Source of the DNA: Bacillota bacterium
GTDB lineage: Bacteria > Bacillota > Clostridia > Saccharofermentanales > UBA5734
Length of the DNA: 5,619 nucleotides
Direction of reading: 5' to 3'
Assembly: GCA_023438965.1 (NCBI GenBank)
Contig: JAEXPB010000015.1
Coordinates: forward strand, 1 to 5,619
Position numbers and translations under genes: made by a program. Below the pieces are notes generated by a model. That model did not search any database. It was not told the DNA's origin and was given only the letters and a program-made list of their open reading frames with translations. Shown one piece after another: positions 1 to 5,619 of the stretch. How positions within the stretch are numbered: the first letter of the stretch is position 1; each line of letters starts with the position of its first letter.

Positions 1-110
1 GCCTGGATGCGGCTGACCTTGGCTTCCAGCCGGCAGTCGGCCGCCTGGCTGTCTGCCGGCAGCCGTTCTTCAGCAAGGACATCCTGCAGGGCTGTCAGGA
101 GCTGAAACAT
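1..110 (-). CDS. Unrecognised protein, N-terminal fragment (cut by window edge)
   Basis: An open frame of 36 full codons runs leftward from an ATG at 110-108 and leaves the window still open. The start is supported by a strong Shine-Dalgarno site, GAGGAGG, at 119-125 with an 8-nt spacer. The protein begins MFQLLTALQDVLAEERLPAD and continues with an Ala/Gln/Glu-rich, probably helical and soluble stretch. There is no signal peptide or membrane segment in the visible part. It lies downstream of the aldo/keto reductase on the same strand, but a strong terminator and a candidate promoter separate them, so it is probably a separate transcription unit. I do not recognise the family from 37 residues and assign no function. 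Confidence 0.72.
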   Translation of the reverse strand, partial: MFQLLTALQDVLAEERLPADSQAADCRLEAKVSRIQ

Positions 111-118
111 GTTACGAT

Positions 119-125
119 CCTCCTC
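119..125 (-). promoter_or_regulatory. Ribosome binding site of the left-edge gene
   Basis: On the minus strand this reads GAGGAGG, an almost ideal anti-16S match, 8 nt before the ATG at 110-108. It is the main evidence that the short fragment at the left edge is a real gene rather than a chance frame. Confidence 0.7.
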
Positions 126-215
126 GATATCCAGTGGAAGGCATTAGGACTAGGCGCGCTCTTGTCAGTTAATACGCAGCGGACAATCAGATTGCGAGGG
201 TATTTCACCTAAAAA

Positions 216-231
216 TGTCATGAATTGTCAT
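216..231 (-). repeat. ATGACA direct repeat over the predicted transcription start
   Basis: The plus strand reads TGTCAT at 216-221 and again at 226-231. On the minus strand these are two ATGACA half-sites with a 10-bp period, one helical turn. They lie immediately downstream of the candidate -10 element. A tandem half-site with one-turn spacing is the usual form of a response-regulator operator (OmpR/PhoB type). That role is inference. Confidence 0.35.
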
Positions 232-232
232 C

Positions 233-261
233 ATTATACACGATTTTTAACCGCCACCCAA
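233..261 (-). promoter_or_regulatory. Candidate sigma-70 promoter for the left-edge gene
   Basis: On the minus strand a perfect -10 hexamer, TATAAT, lies at 233-238. TTGGGT sits at 256-261, exactly 17 bp upstream; it matches the -35 consensus in only its first three bases. Transcription would start near 226 and leave a leader of about 115 nt before the ATG at 110. The promoter sits just beyond the reductase terminator, where a new unit would be expected. Two ATGACA direct repeats lie across the predicted start (see 216-231). Confidence 0.45.
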
Positions 262-270
262 TAGCGCAAT

Positions 271-303
271 AAAAAGCACGATCTCCGATAGGGGAGATCG
301 TGC
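271..303 (-). terminator. Intrinsic terminator of the aldo/keto reductase gene
   Basis: GCACGATCTCC at 276-286 pairs perfectly with GGAGATCGTGC at 293-303, giving an 11-bp stem with a 6-nt loop. On the minus strand the stem is followed directly by TTTTTATT. This is a classic rho-independent terminator about 70 nt past the stop codon at 375-377. The plus strand has no T-tract after the stem, so it should work only leftward. Confidence 0.9.
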
Positions 304-374
304 GGATGGGGCCTGGCCGACCAAGCCTGGTTCTGATAGTCAAGCCGAAGACAGACCGGCGTCGTTCCGGGTGA

Positions 375-1526
375 TCAGTCCCGCAGCGTGCTGTCCGCTT
401 CGGCCAGTTTGCTGATAATCGGGATCGCCTGCGGGCAGGCTGCCTCGCAGCGGCCGCATTGAATACAGTGACTGGCGTCGCTGTTATGGGCTTTTTGCGA
501 ACCGTAGCTTTTCCGGCAGCTGGCCAGGTCGTTGAACAGGGCATAGCGGTTGTAGATCCGGAAAATGTCCGGAATGGCGACGCCGGACGGGCAGGGGACA
601 CAGTAGCGGCAGCCGGTGCAATTGACTTTGAGCTTCTGGCGGTACAGCGCCTGGACTTCGCGGATCAGCTGCCGTTCGGCATCGTCAAGCATGCCGGGAT
701 GCGTCGAGTTGAAAATCCGGAGGTTGTCCTGCAATTGCGCCAATGAATTGATGCCGCTCAGAATCACCTTGACCTGCGGTTTGTCGGCCAGCCAGCGGAA
801 GGCCCATTCGACCTGGCTGCGCCGGGTTTCCGCCCGATCCCAGACCGCCTGGATGTCGGCTGGTGGTACGGCTGCCAGCAGGCCGCCCTGCAGCGGTTCC
901 ATGATCACGACATTGACGCCGCGTTCGCCGGCATAAGCCAAACCTTCGACGCCAGCCTGATAATGCTCGTCCAGGAGGTTCAACTGGATCTGGCACATGT
1001 CCCAGTCATAGCTGTTGATAATGTCTTGAAAAACGCTCAACTCATCATGGAAGGAGAACGCCGCCTGCCGGATTTTTCCGGCGGCCTTGGCTTCGTCCAG
1101 AAATCTGAGCACGCCGAGGTCGCGGACCTTGTTCCAGCTATTCCGGCCGAGGGAATGCAGCAGGTAGAAATCGATATGATCCGTCTGCAGCTTGACCAGC
1201 TGCTCATCCAGGATGCGGCCGAAATCTTCATACTGGCTGGTCTGCCAGACCGGCAGCTTGGTGGCCAGGCTGACCCGCTCGCGATAACCGTCCTGCAGCG
1301 CCTTGCCGGTGACAATCTCGCTGTTGCCGCCGTGATAAGGGTAGGCGGTGTCGATATAGGTCACGCCGGCATCGATGCCCTGCCGGATCATCGCAATCGC
1401 CAGCACTTCGTCGATTTTACCGTAGTCCGTCGTGCCATCGGGCTGCTTGAGCAAAGGCAGGCGCATGCAGCCGATGCCGAAAACTGACGTGCGAATCCCG
1501 CTGCCGTTCATTGTCCGATATTCCAT
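375..1526 (-). CDS. Aldo/keto reductase with C-terminal 2x[4Fe-4S] ferredoxin tail (COG1453-like)
   Basis: The predicted protein has 383 residues. Residues 1-275 form an aldo/keto reductase TIM barrel. The catalytic tetrad is visible as Asp59 and Tyr64 (in IDTAYPYHGGNSE), Lys90 (ATK) and His124 (YLLHS). The C-terminus adds two cysteine clusters: Cys303/306/309/312 followed by Pro, and Cys354/357/360/364 followed by Pro (CxxCxxCxxxCP). These should bind two [4Fe-4S] clusters, as in the COG1453 group of predicted oxidoreductases. Family members are cytosolic; the cofactor (NAD(P)H or possibly flavin) and substrate are unknown. I chose the ATG at 1526-1524 because GGGAGGT lies 4 nt upstream (1531-1537). 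A TTG at 1565 would add 13 residues without a good ribosome site. The gene is divergent from tdh and appears monocistronic, with a terminator at 271-303. Confidence 0.93.
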   Translation of the reverse strand: MEYRTMNGSGIRTSVFGIGCMRLPLLKQPDGTTDYGKIDEVLAIAMIRQGIDAGVTYIDTAYPYHGGNSEIVTGKALQDGYRERVSLATKLPVWQTSQYEDFGRILDEQLVKLQTDHIDFYLLHSLGRNSWNKVRDLGVLRFLDEAKAAGKIRQAAFSFHDELSVFQDIINSYDWDMCQIQLNLLDEHYQAGVEGLAYAGERGVNVVIMEPLQGGLLAAVPPADIQAVWDRAETRRSQVEWAFRWLADKPQVKVILSGINSLAQLQDNLRIFNSTHPGMLDDAERQLIREVQALYRQKLKVNCTGCRYCVPCPSGVAIPDIFRIYNRYALFNDLASCRKSYGSQKAHNSDASHCIQCGRCEAACPQAIPIISKLAEADSTLRD

Positions 1527-1569
1527 ATCCACCTCCCGGGCACTGTTTGCAGCGCCTCTTGACAATTTA

Positions 1570-1575
1570 ATTATA
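1570..1575 (-). promoter_or_regulatory. -10 element of the reductase gene
   Basis: The minus strand carries a perfect TATAAT here, placing the start of transcription near 1562 and giving a leader of about 36 nt before the ATG at 1526. No hexamer at 15-20 bp upstream resembles TTGACA, and there is no TG extension. The promoter may therefore be weak or activator-dependent. A short dyad, CTACT (1577-1581) and AGTAG (1591-1595), occupies the spacer region. Confidence 0.5.
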
Positions 1576-1643
1576 CCTACTATCGTAATAAGTAGTGATC
1601 ATTTTTTCCATTTGAATCAGTAAATTTAGAGAAATACCTACCG

Positions 1644-1657
1644 GCCGGAATTCCGGC
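1644..1657. repeat. 14-bp perfect palindrome in the divergent spacer
   Basis: GCCGGAATTCCGGC is fully self-complementary with no loop, a GC-rich island inside an AT-rich spacer. With no loop it suits a dimeric protein binding site better than a terminator, and no T-tract follows on either strand. It sits about 70 bp behind the reductase -10 and about 90 bp upstream of the tdh promoter, so it could affect both. The operator role is inference. Confidence 0.4.
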
Positions 1658-1724
1658 ACACCTGTTAAGTCCGCCATTCAGAGACATTAAAGTACGCAAT
1701 ACACGGACATTTGTTATACCAAAC

Positions 1725-1757
1725 GAGACTATTGCATTAATATAAAGTCTCTGCAAT
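1725..1757. repeat. Interleaved inverted repeats overlapping the tdh promoter
   Basis: GAGACT at 1725-1730 has its reverse complement AGTCTC at 1746-1751. ATTGCA at 1731-1736 has its reverse complement TGCAAT at 1752-1757. The order is A-B-A'-B', so both pairs cannot form a simple hairpin. With no bases between A and B or between A' and B', an RNA pseudoknot also looks sterically poor. Two overlapping DNA-protein dyads are more likely. They cover the candidate -35 and reach the -10 of tdh. Confidence 0.4.
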
Positions 1758-1760
1758 AAT
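1732..1760 (+). promoter_or_regulatory. Candidate promoter of the tdh-kbl operon
   Basis: TTGCAT at 1732-1737 is followed after exactly 17 bp by AATAAT at 1755-1760, preceded by TGC, so it carries an extended -10 (TGn). Transcription would start near 1767, leaving about 60 nt of leader. A second -10-like hexamer, TATACT at 1784-1789, has only a poor -35 partner. GCAATA motifs and dyads overlap this promoter, so regulation here is likely. Confidence 0.45.
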
Positions 1761-1801
1761 GTCAATGTGCGCAATAGGTGGATTATACTCTCGAAGAATA
1801 C

Positions 1802-1809
1802 AGGAGGTG
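1802..1809 (+). promoter_or_regulatory. Strong Shine-Dalgarno upstream of tdh; start-deciding
   Basis: AGGAGGTG is the best ribosome site in the spacer. It stands 19 nt before the ATG at 1829, which is too far for normal use, but 10 nt before an in-frame GTG at 1820. A weaker GGAAAG at 1815-1820 would serve the ATG. The site therefore leaves open a start three codons earlier than the family-aligned ATG. Confidence 0.6.
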
Positions 1810-1828
1810 TATCTGGAAAGTGGACACA

Positions 1829-2863
1829 ATGCTTGCACTGGTCAAACAACGTGCCGAACCGGGAATCTGGCTGCGGGAGGTGCCGATGCCGGTGGTCGGC
1901 AAGAACGATGTCCTGATCAAGATCCGGAAAACGGCAATCTGCGGGACGGACATCCATATTTTCCATTGGAACGATTGGGCGCGCAAAACCATTCCGGCCG
2001 GCATCACCATCGGCCATGAGTTCGTCGGCGAAATAGCCGGTTTCGGCGACAATGTCAGCGGCTTCAAAATCGGCGAACGCGTTTCCGGCGAGGGCCATAT
2101 TGTCTGCGGTTCTTGCCGCAATTGCCTGGCCGGGCGACGCCATCTCTGCAAGAACACCAGCGGTGTCGGCGTCAACCGGGATGGTGCGTTTGCCGAATAC
2201 CTTGCTATTCCCTACACCAATGTCTGGCACTGTGCGGCGGACATCCCCGATGATGTGGTGGCTTGTTTCGATCCGCTGGGAAATGCCACCCATACCGCTC
2301 TGGCGTACGATCTGGTCGGCGAAGACGTCCTGATCACCGGCGCCGGACCGATCGGCATCATGGCCGCCGCGATCTGCCGTCATGTTGGCGCCCGCCATGT
2401 CGTGATCACCGATGTCAATGAATACCGCCTGAACCTGGCCCGCCGCATGGGGGTCACCCGCGCGGTCAACATCACTCAGACGTCATTGCCGGCCGTGATG
2501 GATGAACTGGCCATGAAGGAAGGCTTTGATGTCGGTTTGGAAATGTCCGGCAATCCATCCGCCTTCAGCGGGATGATCGAAGTGATGTATCATGGCGGCA
2601 AGATCGCCCTGTTGGGCATTCCGGATGTCTCGACGGCCATCGACTGGCAGAAGGTCGTCTTCAGCGGCCTGACCATCAAGGGTATTTATGGCCGGGAGAT
2701 GTTTGAAACCTGGTACAAGATGACGACCATGCTGCAGAGCGGTCTGGACATCGGTCCGGTGATCACCCATCGCCTGCCGGCCCGGGATTATGCGGAAGGG
2801 TTCGCGATCATGGGATCCGGCCATTCCGGCAAAGTGATCCTGGACTGGTCGGCCATCCGGTGA
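1829..2863 (+). CDS. tdh: L-threonine 3-dehydrogenase (zinc-dependent, MDR family)
   Basis: The enzyme oxidises L-threonine to 2-amino-3-ketobutyrate with NAD+ in the cytosol, the first step of threonine breakdown to glycine. The 344-residue frame follows E. coli Tdh (341 aa, from memory) closely. Catalytic-zinc ligands are Cys38, His63 and Glu64 (CGTD, GHE). Structural-zinc cysteines are 93, 96, 99 and 107. His90, reported as an active-site residue in the E. coli enzyme, is kept in GEGH. The Rossmann motif GAGPIG is at 171-176, and Asp195 at the end of the next strand indicates NAD rather than NADP. The ATG at 1829 matches the family start (MLALVKQ vs MKALSKL). An in-frame GTG at 1820, with the better-placed ribosome site, would add Val-Asp-Thr. 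It is first in an operon with kbl, 30 bp downstream. No key residue is missing. Confidence 0.96.
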   Translation: MLALVKQRAEPGIWLREVPMPVVGKNDVLIKIRKTAICGTDIHIFHWNDWARKTIPAGITIGHEFVGEIAGFGDNVSGFKIGERVSGEGHIVCGSCRNCLAGRRHLCKNTSGVGVNRDGAFAEYLAIPYTNVWHCAADIPDDVVACFDPLGNATHTALAYDLVGEDVLITGAGPIGIMAAAICRHVGARHVVITDVNEYRLNLARRMGVTRAVNITQTSLPAVMDELAMKEGFDVGLEMSGNPSAFSGMIEVMYHGGKIALLGIPDVSTAIDWQKVVFSGLTIKGIYGREMFETWYKMTTMLQSGLDIGPVITHRLPARDYAEGFAIMGSGHSGKVILDWSAIR

Positions 2864-2880
2864 TCCGACGGTCCATGAGC

Positions 2881-2886
2881 GGAGGT
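2881..2886 (+). promoter_or_regulatory. Ribosome binding site of kbl
   Basis: GGAGGT stands 7 nt before the ATG at 2894, inside the 30-bp gap after the tdh stop. It fixes the kbl start. There is no room for a promoter or terminator in the gap, which supports cotranscription. Confidence 0.85.
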
Positions 2887-2893
2887 AATTGAC

Positions 2894-4081
2894 ATGAAAA
2901 CAGCATTTGCGATTTATAACGATCAGCTCGCCGACATCGAGGCCCGCGGCCTGCGCAAGAATGAACGCATCCTGGAAAGCCGGCAGGGAACGAAGATCCG
3001 GACCGCCGACGGCCGGGAGGTCTTGAATCTCTGTGCCAATAACTATCTGGGCCTGGCCGCCGACCCGCGGGTGATCCAGGCCGCCCGCGACAGCTACGAG
3101 CGCTGGGGCTTCGGCCTTTCGTCGGTCCGCTTCATCTGCGGCACCCAAAGCCTGCACAAGGAACTGGAAGCTTCCGTCAGCGACTTTCTGGGCACCGCGG
3201 ACACGATTCTCTATTCATCCTGCTTCGATGCCAACGGCGGCCTTTTCGAAACGCTGCTCACCGACGCGGACGCGGTCATCAGCGACGAACTCAACCATGC
3301 CAGTATCATTGACGGCATCCGGCTCTGCAAGGCCAAACGCTACCGTTACCGCAACAATGACATGACCGACCTGCGCCTGCAACTGGAAACCGCCCGGCGC
3401 GACGGCTCGCGGATCCGCCTGATCGCCACCGACGGCGTTTTTTCCATGGATGGCACATTGGCCAATTTACCGGCCATTTGCGACCTGGCCGACGAATTCG
3501 ACGCGCTGGGCATGGTGGACGACAGCCATGCCGTCGGCTTTATCGGCCCTAAAGGACGCGGCACGCCGGAGCATTTCGGCGTCACGGACCGGGTCGACAT
3601 CCTGACCGGCACCTTCGGCAAAGCCCTGGGCGGCGGCAGCGGCGGCTATGTCAGCGCCGGCCGGCCGATTGTCGACCTGCTGCGCCAGCGCAGCCGACCC
3701 TATCTTTTTTCCAACACCCTGGCGCCGGCTATTGCGGCGGCAACCCTGAAAGTCCTGGGAATTTTGCGTCAAAGCACCGATCTCCGTGATCGCCTGATGG
3801 AGAACACCCGTCTTTTCCGCCGTCTGGCCGCACAGTCGGGCTTTGACATCATTCCCGGAGAACATCCGATCGTGCCGGTCATGATCTACGATGAACCGCA
3901 GACCATCAGACTGGCTTCGGCCATGCTCGAACGCGGCGTCTATGTCATCGGCTTCACCTATCCGGTCGTTCCGCTCGGCAAAGCCCGGATCCGAACCCAG
4001 GTCTCGGCCGCCCACACGCCGGAGGAACTGGCCTTTGCCGCCAATTGCTTCCGCGAGGTGCGCCGGACAATGGCGACCTGA
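2894..4081 (+). CDS. kbl: Glycine C-acetyltransferase (2-amino-3-ketobutyrate CoA ligase)
   Basis: This PLP enzyme of the alpha-oxoamine synthase family cleaves 2-amino-3-ketobutyrate with CoA to glycine and acetyl-CoA, completing the route begun by Tdh. The 395 residues match the family's usual length. Visible landmarks are NNYLGLA (49-55), which is typical of the fold's N-terminus, and His135 in NHASIIDG, placed to stack on the PLP ring. Asp209 and His212 lie in VDDSHAVGF, and Lys243 in GTFGKALGG is the Schiff-base lysine. The Asp/+3 His/+34 Lys spacing fits the family. Related synthases (8-amino-7-oxononanoate synthase, 5-aminolevulinate synthase, serine palmitoyltransferase) share these motifs, but [15 protein letters not shown] and the tdh neighbour favour Kbl. 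The unstable intermediate probably passes directly from Tdh to Kbl. The operon ends at the terminator 14 bp downstream. Confidence 0.96.
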   Translation: MKTAFAIYNDQLADIEARGLRKNERILESRQGTKIRTADGREVLNLCANNYLGLAADPRVIQAARDSYERWGFGLSSVRFICGTQSLHKELEASVSDFLGTADTILYSSCFDANGGLFETLLTDADAVISDELNHASIIDGIRLCKAKRYRYRNNDMTDLRLQLETARRDGSRIRLIATDGVFSMDGTLANLPAICDLADEFDALGMVDDSHAVGFIGPKGRGTPEHFGVTDRVDILTGTFGKALGGGSGGYVSAGRPIVDLLRQRSRPYLFSNTLAPAIAAATLKVLGILRQSTDLRDRLMENTRLFRRLAAQSGFDIIPGEHPIVPVMIYDEPQTIRLASAMLERGVYVIGFTYPVVPLGKARIRTQVSAAHTPEELAFAANCFREVRRTMAT

Positions 4082-4094
4082 AACAGCGACAGCC

Positions 4095-4132
4095 TAACAA
4101 AAGAAGCCACCCGCGGGTGGCTTCTTTTGTTA
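4095..4132. terminator. Bidirectional intrinsic terminator between kbl and gap
   Basis: All 38 bp are a perfect palindrome: the 19-base left arm starts TAACAAAAGAAGCCACC and the right arm is its exact complement, centred at 4113/4114. The GC-rich core (GAAGCCACC with GGTGGCTTC) is flanked by A/T runs on both sides. Each strand therefore reads stem then TTCTTTTGTTA. It can stop kbl transcripts rightward (14 bp past the stop) and gap transcripts leftward (34 bp past the stop). Confidence 0.93.
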
Positions 4133-4165
4133 CGTCTTCAGACTTGAATTGGAATCGGGTCGTTC

Positions 4166-5278
<1,113 letters not shown>

Positions 5279-5297
5279 CTAAAATCAAACCAAAATA

Positions 5298-5326
5298 ATT
5301 TTAGCTGAAAACCGGAGTAATTTCAA
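5298..5326 (-). promoter_or_regulatory. Near-consensus sigma-70 promoter of gap
   Basis: On the minus strand TTGAAA (5321-5326) is followed after exactly 17 bp by TAAAAT (5298-5303). Each hexamer is close to consensus and the spacing is optimal. Transcription should begin near 5291, giving a leader of about 50 nt. The T-run just upstream (5328-5336) could also act as an UP element, which would suit a highly expressed glycolytic gene. Confidence 0.75.
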
Positions 5327-5327
5327 T

Positions 5328-5370
5328 AAAAAAAAAGGAAGAGCCCGTAGAATTTCACAGTTTCCGGCTC
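5328..5370 (-). terminator. Probable leftward intrinsic terminator upstream of gap
   Basis: On the minus strand GAGCC (5366-5370) pairs with GGCTC (5341-5345). One further G-C pair is possible across a bulge, and an A/T-rich loop of about 20 nt lies between the arms. The stem is followed by TTCC and then nine Ts (5328-5336). The T-tract is strong but the stem is short, so this is a moderate call. It implies, or once implied, a leftward transcript entering from the right. Confidence 0.5.
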
Positions 5371-5390
5371 GCTAAATCTGTTGAAAATAA

Positions 5391-5429
5391 CAGCGGCCGA
5401 ACGCTACGAGCTGGCAGCGCCGGCCGCTG
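5391..5429. repeat. GC-rich imperfect hairpin near the TnpB element
   Basis: CAGCGGCCG (5391-5399) pairs perfectly with CGGCCGCTG (5421-5429). After a small internal loop, CGCT (5402-5405) pairs with AGCG (5416-5419), leaving a 10-nt apical loop. On the minus strand it is followed by TTATTTTC, so it may be a second leftward terminator. It could instead be a subterminal hairpin of the mobile element starting to its right. The sequence alone does not decide. Confidence 0.5.
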
Positions 5430-5452
5430 CGGCTTACCTTGGTACTTGGCCG

Positions 5453-5472
5453 GTTTTGTCGTGTTTTGTCGT
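5453..5472. repeat. Perfect 10-bp tandem duplication
   Basis: The unit GTTTTGTCGT occurs twice with no gap (5453-5462 and 5463-5472). It lies between the hairpin at 5391-5429 and the TnpB start. Immediately to its right are two mini-hairpins: GAAG/CTTC (5475-5486) and CTTT/AAAG (5486-5494). It may be a transposase or host-protein site at the element's left end, or simple slippage. Confidence 0.6.
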
Positions 5473-5563
5473 ACGAAGGGGTCTTCTTTGAAAGCGCCCG
5501 ATCAGAGACAATCGAGGTGGAACCCGCCATGATCCGCAGCACCAAGAAAGCGAGAGCAAACCC

Positions 5564-5619
5564 ATGTTTAAGGCCTACCGTTTCCGCATCTATCCTGATC
5601 GCGAGCAGCTGGCATCTGT
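5564..5619 (+). CDS. tnpB: TnpB-like RNA-guided nuclease (IS200/IS605 OrfB), N-terminal fragment
   Basis: Eighteen full codons are visible, reading MFKAYRFRIYPDREQLAS, and the frame continues off the window. The signature [M][x]KAY[K/R]FRIYP at the very start is the hallmark N-terminus of OrfB/TnpB proteins of IS200/IS605 and IS607 elements, followed by a helix that normally begins xxEQ. TnpB is an RuvC-type nuclease guided by an RNA from the element's right end. Neither the RuvC nor the zinc-finger region is in view, so activity cannot be judged. The ribosome site is weak (GAGAG, 5552-5556). The frame is open back to 5492 without another obvious start. No tnpA lies immediately to the left, so this may be a tnpB-only element. 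Confidence 0.8.
   Translation, partial: MFKAYRFRIYPDREQLAS

Noticed and set aside
963..1487. Plus-strand open frame of 174 codons opposite the reductase
   Set aside because: It is antisense to a gene with an intact catalytic tetrad and iron-sulfur motifs, and has no ribosome site or family resemblance.
1527..1565. TTG at 1565 as a 13-residue-longer start for the reductase
   Set aside because: The ATG at 1526 has a strong GGGAGGT just upstream, and the family usually begins at MEYRxx. The TTG would lie at or next to the predicted transcription start.
1580..2398. Long minus-strand open frame (272 codons) opposite tdh
   Set aside because: It lies antisense to a well-conserved dehydrogenase, shows no recognisable motif, and is a by-product of GC-rich codon bias.
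2483..3157. Minus-strand open frame spanning the tdh-kbl junction
   Set aside because: It is antisense to two clear genes, and its composition reflects complementary codons only.
5372..5530. Minus-strand 52-codon frame in the gap-tnpB spacer
   Set aside because: It has no ribosome site and runs through the hairpin and tandem duplication. Its Ser/Arg/Lys-rich product resembles no family I know.

Overview
The window is 5.6 kb of bacterial DNA. Coding regions are GC-rich, and the spacers are distinctly AT-rich, with strong GGAGG-type ribosome sites and ordinary -35/-10 promoters. No gene fixes the taxon. The long glyceraldehyde-3-phosphate dehydrogenase, the ferredoxin-tailed aldo/keto reductase and the threonine-to-glycine pair suggest an anaerobic or gut-type, non-proteobacterial heterotroph. 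A Lentisphaerota/Kiritimatiellota-like host is only a guess.

Layout, left to right. (1) 1-110, minus strand: the first 37 codons of an unrecognised gene, with its own leader and a candidate promoter around 233-261. (2) 375-1526, minus: an aldo/keto reductase of the COG1453 type with a C-terminal two-cluster ferredoxin tail, closed by a strong intrinsic terminator at 271-303. (3) 1527-1828: a 302-bp divergent spacer rich in symmetric motifs, including a 14-bp perfect palindrome, four copies of GCAATA on either strand and a GAGACT/AGTCTC dyad. (4) 1829-2863 and 2894-4081, plus: tdh and kbl, a two-gene operon that turns L-threonine into glycine and acetyl-CoA. (5) 4095-4132: a perfect 38-bp palindrome serving as a two-way terminator for the converging kbl and gap transcripts. 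(6) 4166-5239, minus: gap, the glycolytic NAD-dependent GAPDH, with a near-consensus promoter at 5298-5326. (7) 5240-5563: a structured non-coding stretch holding the gap leader and promoter, a leftward terminator, a 39-nt hairpin and a 10-bp tandem duplication. (8) 5564-5619, plus: the first 18 codons of a TnpB-like (IS200/IS605 OrfB) protein, so the right edge of the window enters a mobile element.

Function. Tdh oxidises threonine to 2-amino-3-ketobutyrate and Kbl cleaves it with CoA, yielding NADH, glycine and acetyl-CoA. The divergent iron-sulfur reductase could share the control region, but its substrate is unknown. GAPDH belongs to central glycolysis and is transcribed separately. I see no clearly new multi-gene system. 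The most interesting parts are the unexplained motif cluster in front of tdh, the trypanosomatid-like form of GAPDH, and the structured DNA leading into the TnpB gene.
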